The notes beneath the pieces are model-generated. The model worked only from the letters and a program-made list of their open reading frames with translations, made no database searches and was not told the DNA's origin. A stretch of 64,000 nucleotides of DNA from Desarmillaria ectypa (lineage: Eukaryota; Basidiomycota; Agaricomycetes; Agaricales; Physalacriaceae), in contig JAUDYN010000010.1 of assembly GCA_030407005.1 (NCBI GenBank), positions 1,798,001 to 1,862,000 of the forward strand, in the 5' to 3' direction. Positions 9,815 through 22,183 of the stretch are shown one piece after another. How positions within the stretch are numbered: the stretch's first letter is position 1; each line of letters starts with the position of its first letter. The translations under genes and the position numbers were made by a program.

Positions 9815-12507
9815 GGAGGAGAATTGACGAAAGTTGGGGAGCTCGAACGAGATGAAGGAAGGAAGGAACCACATATTGAACGTGGCGGAGGGCGAAAGTA
9901 TAAAGGCGTCGTCCGGGCCGGATCACCCGAATATATGCGCGCTACACAGCCTGACGTGACTCGTGCGAAAATCTTACTGATTTGGTTATTCTCATGCTTC
10001 GACTACATTACTATTTCTTCGCAGATGTAGATGGCTTATTCCGGATCATCAAAAAAGCTTATCGTCAATATCGCTTGTCAAATAGGAATGTATGGATAAT
10101 GAAAGTGAGTAGGGTATTGTTCAAATCCCTGTTCTTAGATGGATCAAGCCGGTCACGAAGGACATCAGAAACGTTGGTAAGGCACTAAAATCGCAAGTGC
10201 TATACAATACAGCACATGATATTTATATTATAACCTATGCGATGGTGTTGTCGCGTCCCCATTGCATGAACACGGTAACTCTGAGACTTGTTGCTGATTC
10301 GAGACCGCAACAAAAATAAAAAAAAGCCAACTGGCAGCGGCTAACGAGCCTTGGCACGAACCAGCGCCATGGTCGTCAGAGGTAGTTGGTGTAGATGAGT
10401 ATACTAATAAACGCCGTCTCGATCTTAATCACATCGACTGCCAGCCGTGATAGAAGATGTAAGTCTTGGGATGATGGGCACCCCGGTATGCTATGCGAAA
10501 TCGGGGATCTCCCATTCTACCAAGTGCCCCATGATACATCAACAGCATTCCCTGTAACATGCCACTGAGTATAACCGCGCTGCCTTTTGCCTTTTGCAGC
10601 TACGCAAACCAATAGCGGGTGGAGAGCAATAAAGCTTGGACTGTACGACACGCACAAGAATTCAGGAACCAACACTCGAGGGAGAAGGGGAAGGCATGTC
10701 AACCATCAGGCTGTTGATATAACTCCTTATCGTCTTCCTTAATCGTTGCAACTTGTGATTTTTTTGTTATTGATGAATGCTATTTCAATGGCGGTCACCG
10801 CCATGTCAAGGATTATATTGATATTCTCTGCCCGCAGGCACGTTCAAAATATAATCCTCCAGCGTCTATCATGGCATCAAAAGCGTGATACCTGTACGTA
10901 AAAAAAGATGTTTACCATGACACATGATCTAAAGGTGGCCCCTCAAGTCAGATGCCGTTGACGACTTGATTTTAAAAGAGGGGCTTGACTCGTGTGGTGC
11001 ACCGCAGTGGCAACTAAGCTCTGACCTAGTTGGGACAGAGTCATCGGCCTTCATCGTTTCTGGTAACCGGCGTCGCGCTCCCACTATTTCCACTCTTTGT
11101 ACGGTAGAGGCCGACAATTACATCGGGATGTTTACTGATTATGATTGACGTTGGAGAATCCCTGGGCCAATGGAACGTACCTGGCAGCGCCGTTTGATCA
11201 GGAGTTTTATCTGATCGATTCCGTGTATGAAAGCATTCATAGACATGATGGAGGGATCAAATACATGGAAGAGTTCTGATGACGACTACAGGTACTACCT
11301 GGACTTGCGGAGTGCACGAAGACCGAGTTTTGTTGTTAGGCCGTGGGAGCAATGGTTGAGAACGCTGGATCAAACGAGAGCGGTAACGTACCTATCGCCT
11401 CTAGCAAGAAGACATCGTCGATGTCGCCTATCTTCCGCTCGAAGACGGCTGGGACGATATCCCCAACTAACCATGACCGAGTGCTTTGTACCACCGGGAA
11501 TGAAGGGATAGTGATAACTACGGTGGACCCGATATTACTTGCTAGGACACGCTCAGCCGTCAGTACCACAGGCGGCTCGACTGGATGGTGGCAAGCTATA
11601 TTTGATGGTCCCGGTCTGCCAAATAGCTATTAGTGGTAGTGAGCAGGTAGATGCATGATCACACACCGAATTCGTCATAGAGATAAATTTCATCACATCT
11701 AAAACGCAGCTTCAGCATTCAGATGACTGTGTAAACGGGAGTAGAGGCATGCTTTGTCCCTGATAAATGTATAATGATTGCCTTCAATGACCAATCGAGA
11801 TGAACAGGAAGAAGCGGTTCACATACGCCTGCTTTTGTAAAGATCTTCGAAGCGTGGCGTCGGGATGGTGGTAACCGTATCATTAGCCTCCCATAATTGG
11901 CTGCAGATCACGTCCGCCATTTTCTGCAAGACCGCTTCCTGGCTAACGACTAGATACCTGAATTTGTGGACTGTGCTACAGCGAAAATAGCAGAATTATG
12001 GGGCGAACCCAGGATGTATCAGGCCTGCGAGTATCACGGAATACGTGATTGAATCTGGAGTTTATATTTAGAGGGTCAACATATTAACGTTGTGAGGTGC
12101 AGAGACTTAGTGGTGTTGGATAAAGCACCAATAGTGACGAGAGCGTCGCTATAAACGTACTTGAAATAATGGCCGGCGGAAATCTCTCCCTCCAGAAACT
12201 AGCACGAAAGCTACCAATGCCAAGGTCACTGTAATAAAGAAATGGAGGGTGATTGGGACTCCGAATGGCATTATGGTAGTAATTCTCGTAATGTCAGCGA
12301 CCCAACGAACGGAGGAGGCTTGAAAATTAGGATGAGACGCCGCGTGATAGGGACACGGTGGGTATAAAATCCGGCACTTCCGGGCTGATTTATGGAGTCT
12401 GTTCCCATGTCGCCAATCTTGTGGTCATAATGGGTGCGTGAATACCGTACTTCCCGAGCGAAGTATCTTTCTGTTCACGCGCACTCCCGGCCCGCAAACT
12501 TTTGTAC
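9815..12507. other. Gene-poor stretch
   Basis: No gene that I can support in about 2.7 kb. The best open frames are overlapping ones at 11336-11633 on opposite strands; neither carries a recognisable motif, and no splice-connected extension was convincing. The first 60 nt are the 5' end of copy E's transcript region. Confidence 0.5.
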
Positions 12508-13156
12508 TGTTATGGATCTCGCGTATCCGTAAACTTGGTGCATGAGTCAACGCATGCCTACACTCGGCCTTCTCGGTCCTAGCAGTGACTCACACATAAT
12601 TTTCTCTTACTTTCTCTATTCTTCTTGCTCATACTAGAATACAATAGAACATTGTAGAATATTCATGACTCGAGCCTTTTAGTATATAAATACCATCTGT
12701 AACATTGTAAAATAGAAGCAATCTACTCATCTTCAAGTCCACTTCATTGTGTGAACTAAGCATCTGATCGGTTACGCCTAGCGCTTGCCAATCTCCTTGC
12801 TTCCTGACTACGCCTAGCGCTTGTCAGAAACCTCGTCAGTTATGCCTAGCGCTTGCTGAACAACTTGTTGGATACGCCAAGCGCTTTCCGACACCAATCC
12901 GAAGACTACGCCTAGCGCTTGTCTTCACCTACAGCCCGTAATAGCTCCGCGCTCACCAGCTGCTTCCTACAGTAACTGCTTCGCACTTACTGACCCCTTT
13001 ACCTCGCAAACTGGACCACTCAGGTCTCCTCACGAACTCTTGCCGGAATCCATTCTATTCCCTAACGACATACATCTTTATAACATATCCTACCTCGCTT
13101 CGATCATCACTTGTCGCCCCTCACTCTCATATCCTGATTTCGGCAGATTCCTAACA
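12508..13156 (+). mobile_element. Solo LTR 1 (649 bp) with 5-bp target duplication
   Basis: The element begins TGTTATGGATC and ends ATTCCTAACA, giving the classic TG...CA ends with a short inverted repeat (TGTTA / TAACA). It is flanked by TGTAC on both sides (12503-12507 and 13157-13161), a perfect 5-bp target duplication as left by LTR-retrotransposon integrases. A TATA-like box lies near 12684. No gag or pol reading frame is attached, so it is a solo LTR left by recombination between two LTRs. It contains the GCGCTT repeat motif described separately. Confidence 0.85.
12768..12926 (+). repeat. Degenerate tandem repeat inside LTR 1
   Basis: Five imperfect copies of 'TACGCCTAGCGCTTGC' spaced about 30 nt apart (near 12772, 12810, 12840, 12873 and 12906). 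The core AGCGCT is palindromic. The same motif recurs three times in LTR 2 (about 13600-13680) and, more degraded, in LTR 3. Confidence 0.8.
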
Positions 13157-13303
13157 TGTACCGTCAACAAAGAAAAACTTCCGAAGACGTAAGAGTTCCC
13201 TTACTTGGGTTCTTCTGGGTCCAGGATCAACGTGCATGGCGTGGTGAGCATCGCTGAAGTGCTGAAGGACTCAGGCGGCTGAAGGTATCATCGTGAGGGT
13301 CGA

Positions 13304-13800
13304 TGTTATGGATGTCAGTCAGGTAACATTAGTCAACAGTCACCGACCACTTACTGTACCAATTATCACGAATAATTATATAATTTTCGTTATTTCTCCT
13401 TTCTTTCTTTTTCTTTCTTTTTCCTTCTTCTTCTACCTTCTTCGATACTCTTCCAGTATATTCTTGTGACTATCATCTTCCAGAACCTTCACTCAAGTAC
13501 AATATATATATTCGAGTATCGTAGTATGCAAAAGGATATCTAATTTTTACTTCTTGAACTCCACGACCTAGTGTGAACCTAAGTGAAAGAGGTCGGTTAC
13601 GCCAAGCGCTTGCCGAACATCTCGCTTACCGACTACGCCAAGCGCTTTTCGGATCTTCTTAGCTACGCCTAGCGCTTGCTAAACTCTCGGTCGGAGCCTT
13701 CTTGGTAAAACTGGACCCATTATTCTACATTCGCTTTCGGCATAGTTCTTGAACTAGTACTACAGGATCGTACTTAGTCAAATTAGCCGGATTCCTAACA
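13304..13800 (+). mobile_element. Solo LTR 2 (497 bp) with 5-bp target duplication
   Basis: Same family as LTR 1: it starts TGTTATGGATG and ends GGATTCCTAACA. The flanks are GTCGA on both sides (13299-13303 and 13801-13805), a perfect 5-bp target duplication distinct from that of LTR 1, so the two are independent insertions only 147 bp apart. It differs from LTR 1 by a pyrimidine-rich stretch (about 13392-13440) and fewer GCGCTT repeats (three at 13600-13680). No internal coding region remains. Confidence 0.85.
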
Positions 13801-13805
13801 GTCGA

Positions 13806-16800
13806 GGGCTAGTGATGTACATGGGCAGAGCTGCATCAAAGTCAGAAATCGATGCAAAAAATATTGGGCTGGTACTCAACACTCTGAGGAAGAAACCTAA
13901 GTCTCTCTGATCCTTCAAGCTCTCGACCCTTCAACAACACCGTTCCCTGCCCACGGAGATCGTGCTCTAACCTAATTGATTCAGGGCGCACAGTATTTTA
14001 CGTCACCCGTCGTGGTCCGGTAATCAAGGAGACAGCCATACGAGAGCACTCGAGGCGGATTCTGAGCTGTCACTCAAGGACTAGATGGGGGTTGGGTGAA
14101 AGGGAATTTGCTTATATAATCGACACGTCTGACGAAAATCCATTCGGATCATCATTCCGGTTGTTGTCTTTCAGAATAAGTAAACGCGTCTGCCTCGGCC
14201 GTTGGCCTGGGGGGGGGGGGGGGGGCGGGGGGGCGAGTAGCGGGCCGAAATGCTGTGGTTAAACGGCAAGTCGTGTTCTCGACGGGGAACTGCTCTGAGG
14301 CTGGCGAACTGCCTTGGCAGACATTGTATCGACAAGAGTAGTCCTCTCGACGTTTCTAAAAAAAAAGGCCAATGAGAGAAACAGCGCGTTGCGCAAAAGC
14401 GGCCTGGGGGAAAGTGAACTTGGCGACCTTCATTTCTGAACCACGATTGAGCTGGAAGTAAAAAAACTGTGAGATAATGGGGCTGATCCACAGTGCATCA
14501 TTTCCGAACATTCGCTCATGTGGTCCAGGGGACTGTTGTGGCCAGACTTGTCAATTCCATTTATCACCGTGAAAGTGAGCGTTTTATGCAGAGGAGATTT
14601 GGGTCAGATATGAGCCACAATGCAGTGCAAGACTTTCCGCCGCTATTTCGTTTGCATTTATGTCCTTTATGTATAGTAGTCTGAGGTCTCAAGGCATTGA
14701 ACCTGTCGCTATAATCAATATATAAATGTTTCCCGCCTTCCCATATCTCGATTCTCAAATGCACCTGTTTCCAAAGGGACCTGAATCATTACACAACTGG
14801 AAAGCATCAGCATTGCCGCACCCGAAGGTGCTTGGAAATAAGCATTGACACAAGGAAGGGTCACACGGTTCCGTAATCTTACAAGATCTTGCAGGTCCTG
14901 ACTCCTGTCCCCTCTCTCGTCTTCCTGACTGATACAAGCTAAGTAATGTGTTTTGTCATTTGTCAATGAACCCTGTATATTTGAGCAGAAAAAGCCACAT
15001 GAAATGGTTCTTCCGTTCCTTGAGGAATGTTGAACGATGAGGGAGCCTCAGGGAAGAGTTGCATCCGCGTATGTAAGCGAAGACGCGTAAATGATCGTGA
15101 AACAGGAGCAAACAACGCGTTCTTCGTCCTCCTCCTCCACCTCCATTGCTCGGTATTTACTGCGATCATTGCAGAACCTGGAACTGACAAAATTCAGCAT
15201 CTTCATGTGTCGGAGCTGATTGCAACAGCTGATTGTCAGGTTGTATCTCCCTTTATGTCCTGTCGTGACTCCAATTTACTGCATGAGGTCAGTGCCGTTT
15301 ATCCGAAATGCTCTTCCCGCTGCTATTCATCCGCCTTACCCCTGCACACTATGCGTAATAGAGAGTACTCGACTGACCCACATGCCTATTTCCCGTGCCT
15401 CCGAGCATTGTTCTGTTGGTGCTATTACGCTTACGCAGATCCTCCGCCTTAGCGCTTCCGCAGCTCGGCTAGGTTCGGGTGCGAGTACTTTTTGCTTGAA
15501 CCCAAACCTGCGGTTCCGGCGCAGGGCCATCAGAGAGCCTCAACACTCAAATAAAGTTTCAGTACAGTTCTAGCTCAGGTGCGGTTTTCCTTTAAAGAAG
15601 GTTTGTCTTTATTCTAGGCCTCTCGCACACACTGTTAGAAATGTCCACTGGCCTTCAAACTGATTCACTGGTAGACTTCATCAGATTTGCTGAGTTCTCG
15701 AGGCGGACTGCAGAAACTCCTCTGAGTTTTCATCAAGAATACCAGCGATTAGAAAGTGGATATCCTCCATGGATAAGAAATTGTGTGATGCTAGAGCTCA
15801 CACTTCTTCTGATTTTCGAAATAATCGGTAGAATGCATGATCCTTGGCATTTTGGATTATGTACGTGGTAACTTATTTTCCGGGGGTGCTCACCGCGTAC
15901 CGTACAATTGCATAACCAAGTCCATCCTTGTCTAGGCTGATGATTTATTTTGAAGCGATGCATGCATGGCCATGTCAATGGTTGCCGGTGAGTTTTTGGG
16001 GCGGGTACAAATCAGGCGTGCGGCTTAGCTCTCCGTCACACACAATACGATTGCACATTTCTTCATCCAGGCCCATTCTCTTTGACCTGGCATTGATGTC
16101 ACAAGCCCTAAAACTTAATCTCTGGGAATTTATCCGGCGAAGCGATGAACGCGTGTCCCTAGCAGTTGAGTCGGTGATCAGAAGCCTGCATGTGAGTCGG
16201 TGCCTGACAAATATAGCTCGATGTCGTCAGCGCCAGAGTGCTAAGCCCGTCGAGTAACGTATATCATTCTTGGACTATCTTGGACTATGTTTCTGCTACT
16301 GATGTCTTGCTTACGGTGATGACTTCCCATAAGGATATATTGCTCCAGTCAATTAATTTCGTATCAAATTCCCTATCAGCTGGGTCGTATGAAGGCCGTC
16401 TTTATGAAGAAGGTACTTCAGCCTCAATTTAGCCTTTCAATTAACGGGAACTAGCTAACATTGAAAAAATTGGAAGTTGCGCATCGGGATAGATGACCGA
16501 GATCTTTCTTTCTCGCGAAGACGCACCCAGTCCCTCATATCGCAACCCCAGCAACAATTTGTTCGATTGTTACCAACATTGGCGGTACGATTCTTCTCAT
16601 ATTAGCGAGCTTACCCCCTTGCGAATAAACTTCTCCTGCAATGTCTCTTACTCCGACCGTGAAACGGGTGGCTTGGACACAAAAGGCGTAATCTCGGTAA
16701 AATAATAAGTTCAAGTCACAGAAATGTAGCTATGTACATTCTCAGACTATCACGGAGCACACGAGGCTCTGATGCGAACGGCTCCTAGTCAGTATGTGTG

Positions 16801-17300
16801 CAATACAGTCATCTGGTATTAACGTCTGCTTGCTAGCGTATCTCTAAATGTGCCCAGGGATATTACGTCCTAACCTGTGGCAGAAATTGGCTCATACCAG
16901 TATTCATGCGGTCAGTTGATTCTGGCCGTGCCAATGAGCTCCCTCTCCCTCAGCAAGGAACTTTCCCCGCTTTCACTCCGACCGCATATCCCGGGCCCAC
17001 AACCAATAAGCCGCACCGCCACACCAAGTTCCAAGAAAAGAGCCAAGTCGCGGACACCACCTTCCGAAACCTTAAGCATTATGATCTACTCAAACACCCG
17101 CGAAAATGTCTCCCGATGAATCTATGAGGAATATGGTCATCTTGGATTACTAGTGCTTGCTTGCGATCCGCTGGGCAGTGGGCCATGTTCACCTGAACTA
17201 TTTCGCTTACTGACGCCGAAGTCTAGAGAAGTATAGCCCATTTTTCTCATGTTTACGAACGGATCTCTGAATGTGCCTAGCTCTAGTATCGCGGGCATCA
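13806..17300. other. Gene-poor stretch upstream of laccase 1
   Basis: No supported gene. The last 2 kb (from about 15440) parallel the region upstream of laccase 2 (from about 51240) in scattered blocks, for example around 15500-15570 / 51260-51325 and 16140-16200 / 51735-51800. A minus-strand frame at 14755-14880 is Cys-rich (eight Cys in its last 40 residues) but has no convincing start. Confidence 0.5.
14209..14235 (+). repeat. Long G homopolymer
   Basis: Seventeen consecutive G residues (14209-14225), one C, then seven more G (14227-14233). This is a strong G-quadruplex-type tract and a typical place for sequencing or assembly length errors. Confidence 0.95.
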
Positions 17301-17364
17301 CATTGAGTGGGAGGTGTGGGAAGGCTCTCATCCGTGTCGGCGCCCGTACACACTTCAGCGCAGA

Positions 17365-17371
17365 TATATAG
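17365..17371 (+). promoter_or_regulatory. TATA box of laccase 1
   Basis: TATATAG lies 43 nt before the ATG at 17408. The same context (CGCAGATATAWAG) precedes laccase 2 at the same distance, and the 100 nt upstream are recognisably similar in the two genes, so the core promoter was duplicated with the gene. Confidence 0.7.
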
Positions 17372-17407
17372 TAAGAACAAACCACTCTCTTTGTTTTTCA
17401 AGTCATA

Positions 17408-20042
17408 ATGGCTTTCTCCTTCTCTTCTCTGCTCACTATTATTCTGCTTCTCGCCAGCTCTCGCGGCCAACAACAAGGAACTATTGGCCCTGTCGGGGAC
17501 CTCGTTGTCTCCAATGGAAACGTCAATCCCGATGGCTTTCAACGCCTCGCTGCGTTGGCGAATTCACAGATAGATCGTACGCTCATCAGAGGCAACAAGG
17601 TCAGCCTCTCAGCTGCCCATCCACAACGCCATTTACGAAATTTCTGTTTAGGGGGATATTTTCCGAATCAATGTCGTCAACCAGCTCAACAATAATACGA
17701 TTCTGCAGAGCACGTCTATTGTATGTTTTTCTTTTCTAGAAAAATTCTACGCCTCATGCCTCGCTCCAGCACTGGCACGGTCTCTTACAGAAGGGTACTG
17801 GATGGGCTGACGGACCTGCTTTTGTGAACCAGGTAATCTGGAGTCATCGATACCACTCGTACTGGCGCTAATTTCAACCAGTGCCCTATCGTGAAAGGAA
17901 ACTCATTCTTGTACACCTTTGATTCCACCGACCAAGCAGGAACGTTCTGGTACCACTCTCATCTGTGTACGAACTTTCTAGTGTCTTTATTACATGTTCT
18001 CTGAAAGATAATGACAATCCTTCTAGCTACGCAATATTGTGATGGGCTTCGTGGGCCCTTCATTATCTACGACCCCAATGATCCACATGCCAACTTGTAT
18101 GATGTCGATAATGGTACATTGTCATGCCTTCTCGTTGGTATCGTAGAATGACTCTGCCGCAGACAGCACAAGTATCTTAACGTTGTCGGACTGGTATCAT
18201 GCACCTGCTAAACAATTGGGCTTCCCGTAAACATATTTCTTGCCTAGTATCAGGCAGACATAGCGACTAATCATTATCATAGTACTCCGGATGCGACACT
18301 CATCAACGGAATTGGTCGGTACGTTGATTTCATGTTCGAAATATGGAAGAGGACATCAATTGGCAGCTTAGATGGAGCGGGGATCCTACCCATGCTTTGG
18401 CAATCGTGAACGTCGCACGGGGGACTCGGTAGGTGTTCTCTGTCTGTTTTCAATTTCTCTCTGAGGGGCGCAATGTAGGTACCGCATTCGAATACTCAAC
18501 ATTGGTTGCGATGCGGCGTTCACATTCTCTATTGAGAAACACTTGATGTAAGTGCTCATTTATCCCCTCCAACGGTCCTTTATTTACCTGCGATGCACAG
18601 GACGATTATCGAAGCCGATGGTGTAAACCATGTCCCGTACACCGTAGATGAAATCCAAATCTTTGCTGGTTCGTTCTTCATCTCCTTAAGATGAACACCA
18701 GCTTACACAGCTTCATTCTCCCCCTCTTCAGGCCAACGATACTCGTTTGTTGTCTGTTTCTACTTCTTTTTGGAAGATTAATACAGTTACTGATATATGG
18801 ACCAGTTGAACGCGAACCAGGAAATTGGAAACTACTGTACGTCAATTCGTACTATCATGATAAAACACTCTAACACTGACACTTCAAGGGATCCGTGCCA
18901 ACCCAAGTATTGGTACGCTAGGATTCAATGGTGGTATAAATTCTGCCATCCTCCGATACAATGGTGCCAATGAAGTGGAACCCAACACTGTAACTTATAC
19001 GAGCGTATTGCCAATGAACGAAACTAGCTTGGTGGTATGTTCCTCTCTAACTTCGTCACCAATTCCCATTGAGACTGATGAGCATCCCTTGAAAGCCTCT
19101 CCAGAACCCAGGAGCCGTAAGTTCAATGTACCTTCACTGATAGTTGTTCATAGCCTAAACCTGCTATAGCCCGGATCCCCTAAAGTCGGAGGTGTAGACT
19201 TAGCACTCAACTTGGCCTTTGCTTTTGTGCGTCTTTCATTCCTATCATCTCTTCCTTTCTTTGAATTATGGGCATATAGACAACCTCCGGGGTGTTCACG
19301 GTCAACGGCGCACAATTTGTTCACCCGACAACTCCAGTTCTTTTGCAGATTTTAAGTGGCGCACGGAAGGCTAATGACCTCCTTCCTCAGGGTACCGTGT
19401 ACCCTCTTCCTTTGAACTCTATAATCGAAATTTCTATGCCAGGCGGCGTCGTTGGTGGAGGGGTGAATCTTTTCATGCTTTATGCACTACGTTATCTGAT
19501 CTCATTAACACTAGCATCCGTTCCATTTGCACGGCGTACGTTCTCGTTCTCGTTCATTGTTCGTTCTCAAGACTTTATCATGATTAGCACACCTTCGATG
19601 TCGTCCGAAGTGCTGGTAGTACCGTATACAACTACAAGAATCCCGTGAGGCGAGATGTTGTCAATATCGGTAATGCGGGCGACAATGTTACGATCCGGTT
19701 CAGGACTGATAACCCTGGACCATGGTTCCTTCACTGGTCAGTTGTCCTCTACCACTTTAGATTGACAATATGCTCACCGGTAACGCCTCTCTGTAGCCAC
19801 ATTGATTGGCACCTGGAGACGTGTGTGATCTTTTTGACTCACCTGATTAACTTGCTAACACCTCTGGTAGCGGACTCGCCGTTGTTTTTGCGGAGGCTGT
19901 AGATAACTGGAACTCCACTATTGACCCCACCGGTATGTCTGATTCTTCCTTCGGGCGAATATCATCCTGACTTCCCAACCCTATAGATCAATGGGATAAA
20001 CTCTGCACAATATACGATAATACGCCAAAGGAAAATCTTTAA
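17408..20042 (+). CDS. Laccase 1 (secreted multicopper oxidase), 21 exons
   Basis: Laccases oxidise phenols outside the cell and reduce O2 to water using four copper ions. Joining 21 exons at GT..AG introns of about 50-85 nt gives an unbroken protein of about 519 residues, the usual length. Residues 1-20 are a signal peptide, followed by '[16 protein letters not shown]'. All four copper motifs are present: 'HWHGLLQKG', 'WYHSHLSTQYCDG', 'HPFHLHGHTF' and '[18 protein letters not shown]'. The residue at the type-1 copper axial position is Leu here but Phe in laccase 2. The substrate-pocket Asp region 'LSDWYH' is kept. Several donor and acceptor sites are shared position by position with laccase 2. 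Stop TAA at 20040-20042. Exact exon edges are hand-called; the first intron interrupts 'GNK/GD', a common laccase intron site. Confidence 0.9.
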
Positions 20043-20333
20043 GATGGTCCTGTTTCCTTGGTAATGCTCAGTATTTTCGAGCAATTTATTTCATAGCCCT
20101 GGTCTTTTTTTTGACATTAGCTCGTCTTAAATGATATGATTTTTATAAGCGCTTCATTTCTCTTACACTCCCACAATGTGCAGTGTAGGATCTTTTCAAT
20201 AACAACATTCTTATTGGAGGAGAGACTACAGAACAATAGTCAGGAAATGGAAGAGAAACAAGTGATATACAGTGCCAACGGAAACAAAATCTCCTTCTAC
20301 CAAGTATATATGATCCTCATCCTTTGGCGAAGG
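20043..20333. other. Spacer between convergent laccase 1 and F-box remnant
   Basis: AT-rich; no gene or clear polyadenylation element beyond general A/T richness. Confidence 0.4.
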
Positions 20334-21870
20334 TCATCCAGTTCTGAACTGCTGAACGAAATTTACCTCAGAAATATTAATCTCTTCGAGCTTCGAGGAA
20401 AGCCGGTCGGGGCCTGCTAACATCGCTGTTCTCTTCATTAGCAGTCCCAAGCCCGCCAACGTCACAATCCCTTCGACATCTTGACTCATGAAAGTCAAGG
20501 ACGACTGGATCAGGGAATAGTTGACGACCACCTCGCAACTGAAAAAGACGGAGGTTCGGTAAAATGACGTCTTTCCCTAGCTGCACGGTGAGGCCCTGGA
20601 AGAACTCGTTACCACGTCGCCCAACGAGTACTAGCATCTCTACATGTGACATAGTCTCAAGAAATTGGAGAACTCGGTGAGCGTTGGCGAGGATCTCCAT
20701 AGCATCTTTGACTGCGACTGTAGTAAGAGATTTCAGAAGATGGGAAGGAGGAAAAGGAATGCTGTTGCGCCGAAAACAGATATCCAAAGAATGTAGGACG
20801 AGGAATTTTTTTTTTGGAAGAGCTTGGCAGTCATCCCGGCGCCTGAATTACATCGTTGTTCAAAAATGCGCAGGAACGTGACAGTAGGAAGAATGGCCTG
20901 AAGGAGTTCTGACAAATTAAAGGTGGCCCTCTGACTTCAGCCTATAAGCTCCAAAGATGTAAGCTTCTTAAGGCAGTCCCAGTCACTTCTCTTAAATGAA
21001 TCGCAGACATAAGTTTCAATGCTGGACCAAGTGAGGGGGAAAGACTCGCACATTTCATCGCTCATAATGGTGACCGATCGAAGAGAACACCTTTTCTGGA
21101 ACGTGTTGATCAGCACGACAACAGTACCCTAATCTAGTCTATGTGCCGAGGCTAACAGTTCTCGGAGGCGGCTAAAGAAATGCCAGACAGCGCTTGAAGA
21201 CATGAACGCGGTATAGAAACAGCGAGCCTTCTCCACCGCGGCGGACTGAGATCTAGCAGAACGAAAGCTAGACGATCAGATACGGTGCTGTTCTCCAGCG
21301 ACAGTACGAATAGATCCACGTTTTTAGATCTTCCGAGAATGAGCACGACTCGTGTCAGGATAGCCCTCATGCTGAGTTCTCCATACTCTCGGAAGTCGAG
21401 TCTGATAAATGTCCACAGTTGTGGAAGTGAAAGTGAGAGGTCTCGCCACCTCCTAGAGACATATGCTAATGACCCATGGAGGCTTGCGAGGATCAAGATA
21501 GTCGTGCAATCCAGAGCCTGTTCCTTTCCAATTAGGTGCGCAATGCTGGAAAATCTCGCTGAGGACGTCGTCAGGGATTGAACGCAGGAGATGAAGAGGT
21601 ATTTTGGCACCGTCAATGTTAGATTTGGCGAGTTGTCATTTTTGAATGGGGGAATCGAGAGCTTGGCGGGCTTCAATGATCTGCTGGTCCAGGATTGCGA
21701 GAGCCATCAACTAATTCACGTAAATCCGTCTTCTCGACCTCCAGTAGCGAATTACTACAGCGCAGTATATCCTTGATGTGAGATAAAGATGGCGCAGGGG
21801 CTTTGAAGGGTGTTGAATCAGCGCCGCGGGCTACGGAACCATCGTCACACGCATGAGACTTCAGTGGCAT
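20334..21870 (-). pseudogene. F-box/LRR-type gene, decayed
   Basis: Read on the minus strand, the first frame gives 'LRCSNSLLEVEKTDLRELVD', the N-terminal coiled-coil lead typical of agaricomycete F-box proteins. The frame then shifts to 'AILDQQIIEARQALDSPIQK' and again to 'SIPDDVLSEIFQHCAPN' (the F-box) and 'VSRRWRDLSLSLPQLWTFI'. The LRR-like C-terminal part, including 'LPNLRLFQLRGG', is split over two further frames to about 20334. At least four frame breaks make this a pseudogene. F-box proteins normally recruit substrates to SCF ubiquitin ligases. Confidence 0.7.
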
Positions 21871-22183
21871 CTATTATATTATACCGAGTCAGGGCGGCGG
21901 TGCTAGGTAACATGCTAAAATCAACTGAATGAATGGAGACAGTTTGCCTATCAACAAGCCAAACCTGACGTAGACGGCTGGAGAATCAACTGTCGAAAGG
22001 ATTGGGCGAATCGGAAAGGTATTTCGAATTGCCGAATCACAATTCCAACTAAAAAGCACGTGGTCGTTTTGTCATTGACGCGACGCGAGGCACACTCAAC
22101 GAAGCCGATCGATCGGCCCTCTTGGGTATTCTGTATACTCTGCACAATGCATTATTTCTATTATTCTATTCATGTGCTACGCT

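Noticed and set aside
11336..11633. Overlapping open frames on both strands in the gene-poor region
   Set aside because: No motif, no splice-linked extension and no paralogue in the window; not enough to call a gene.
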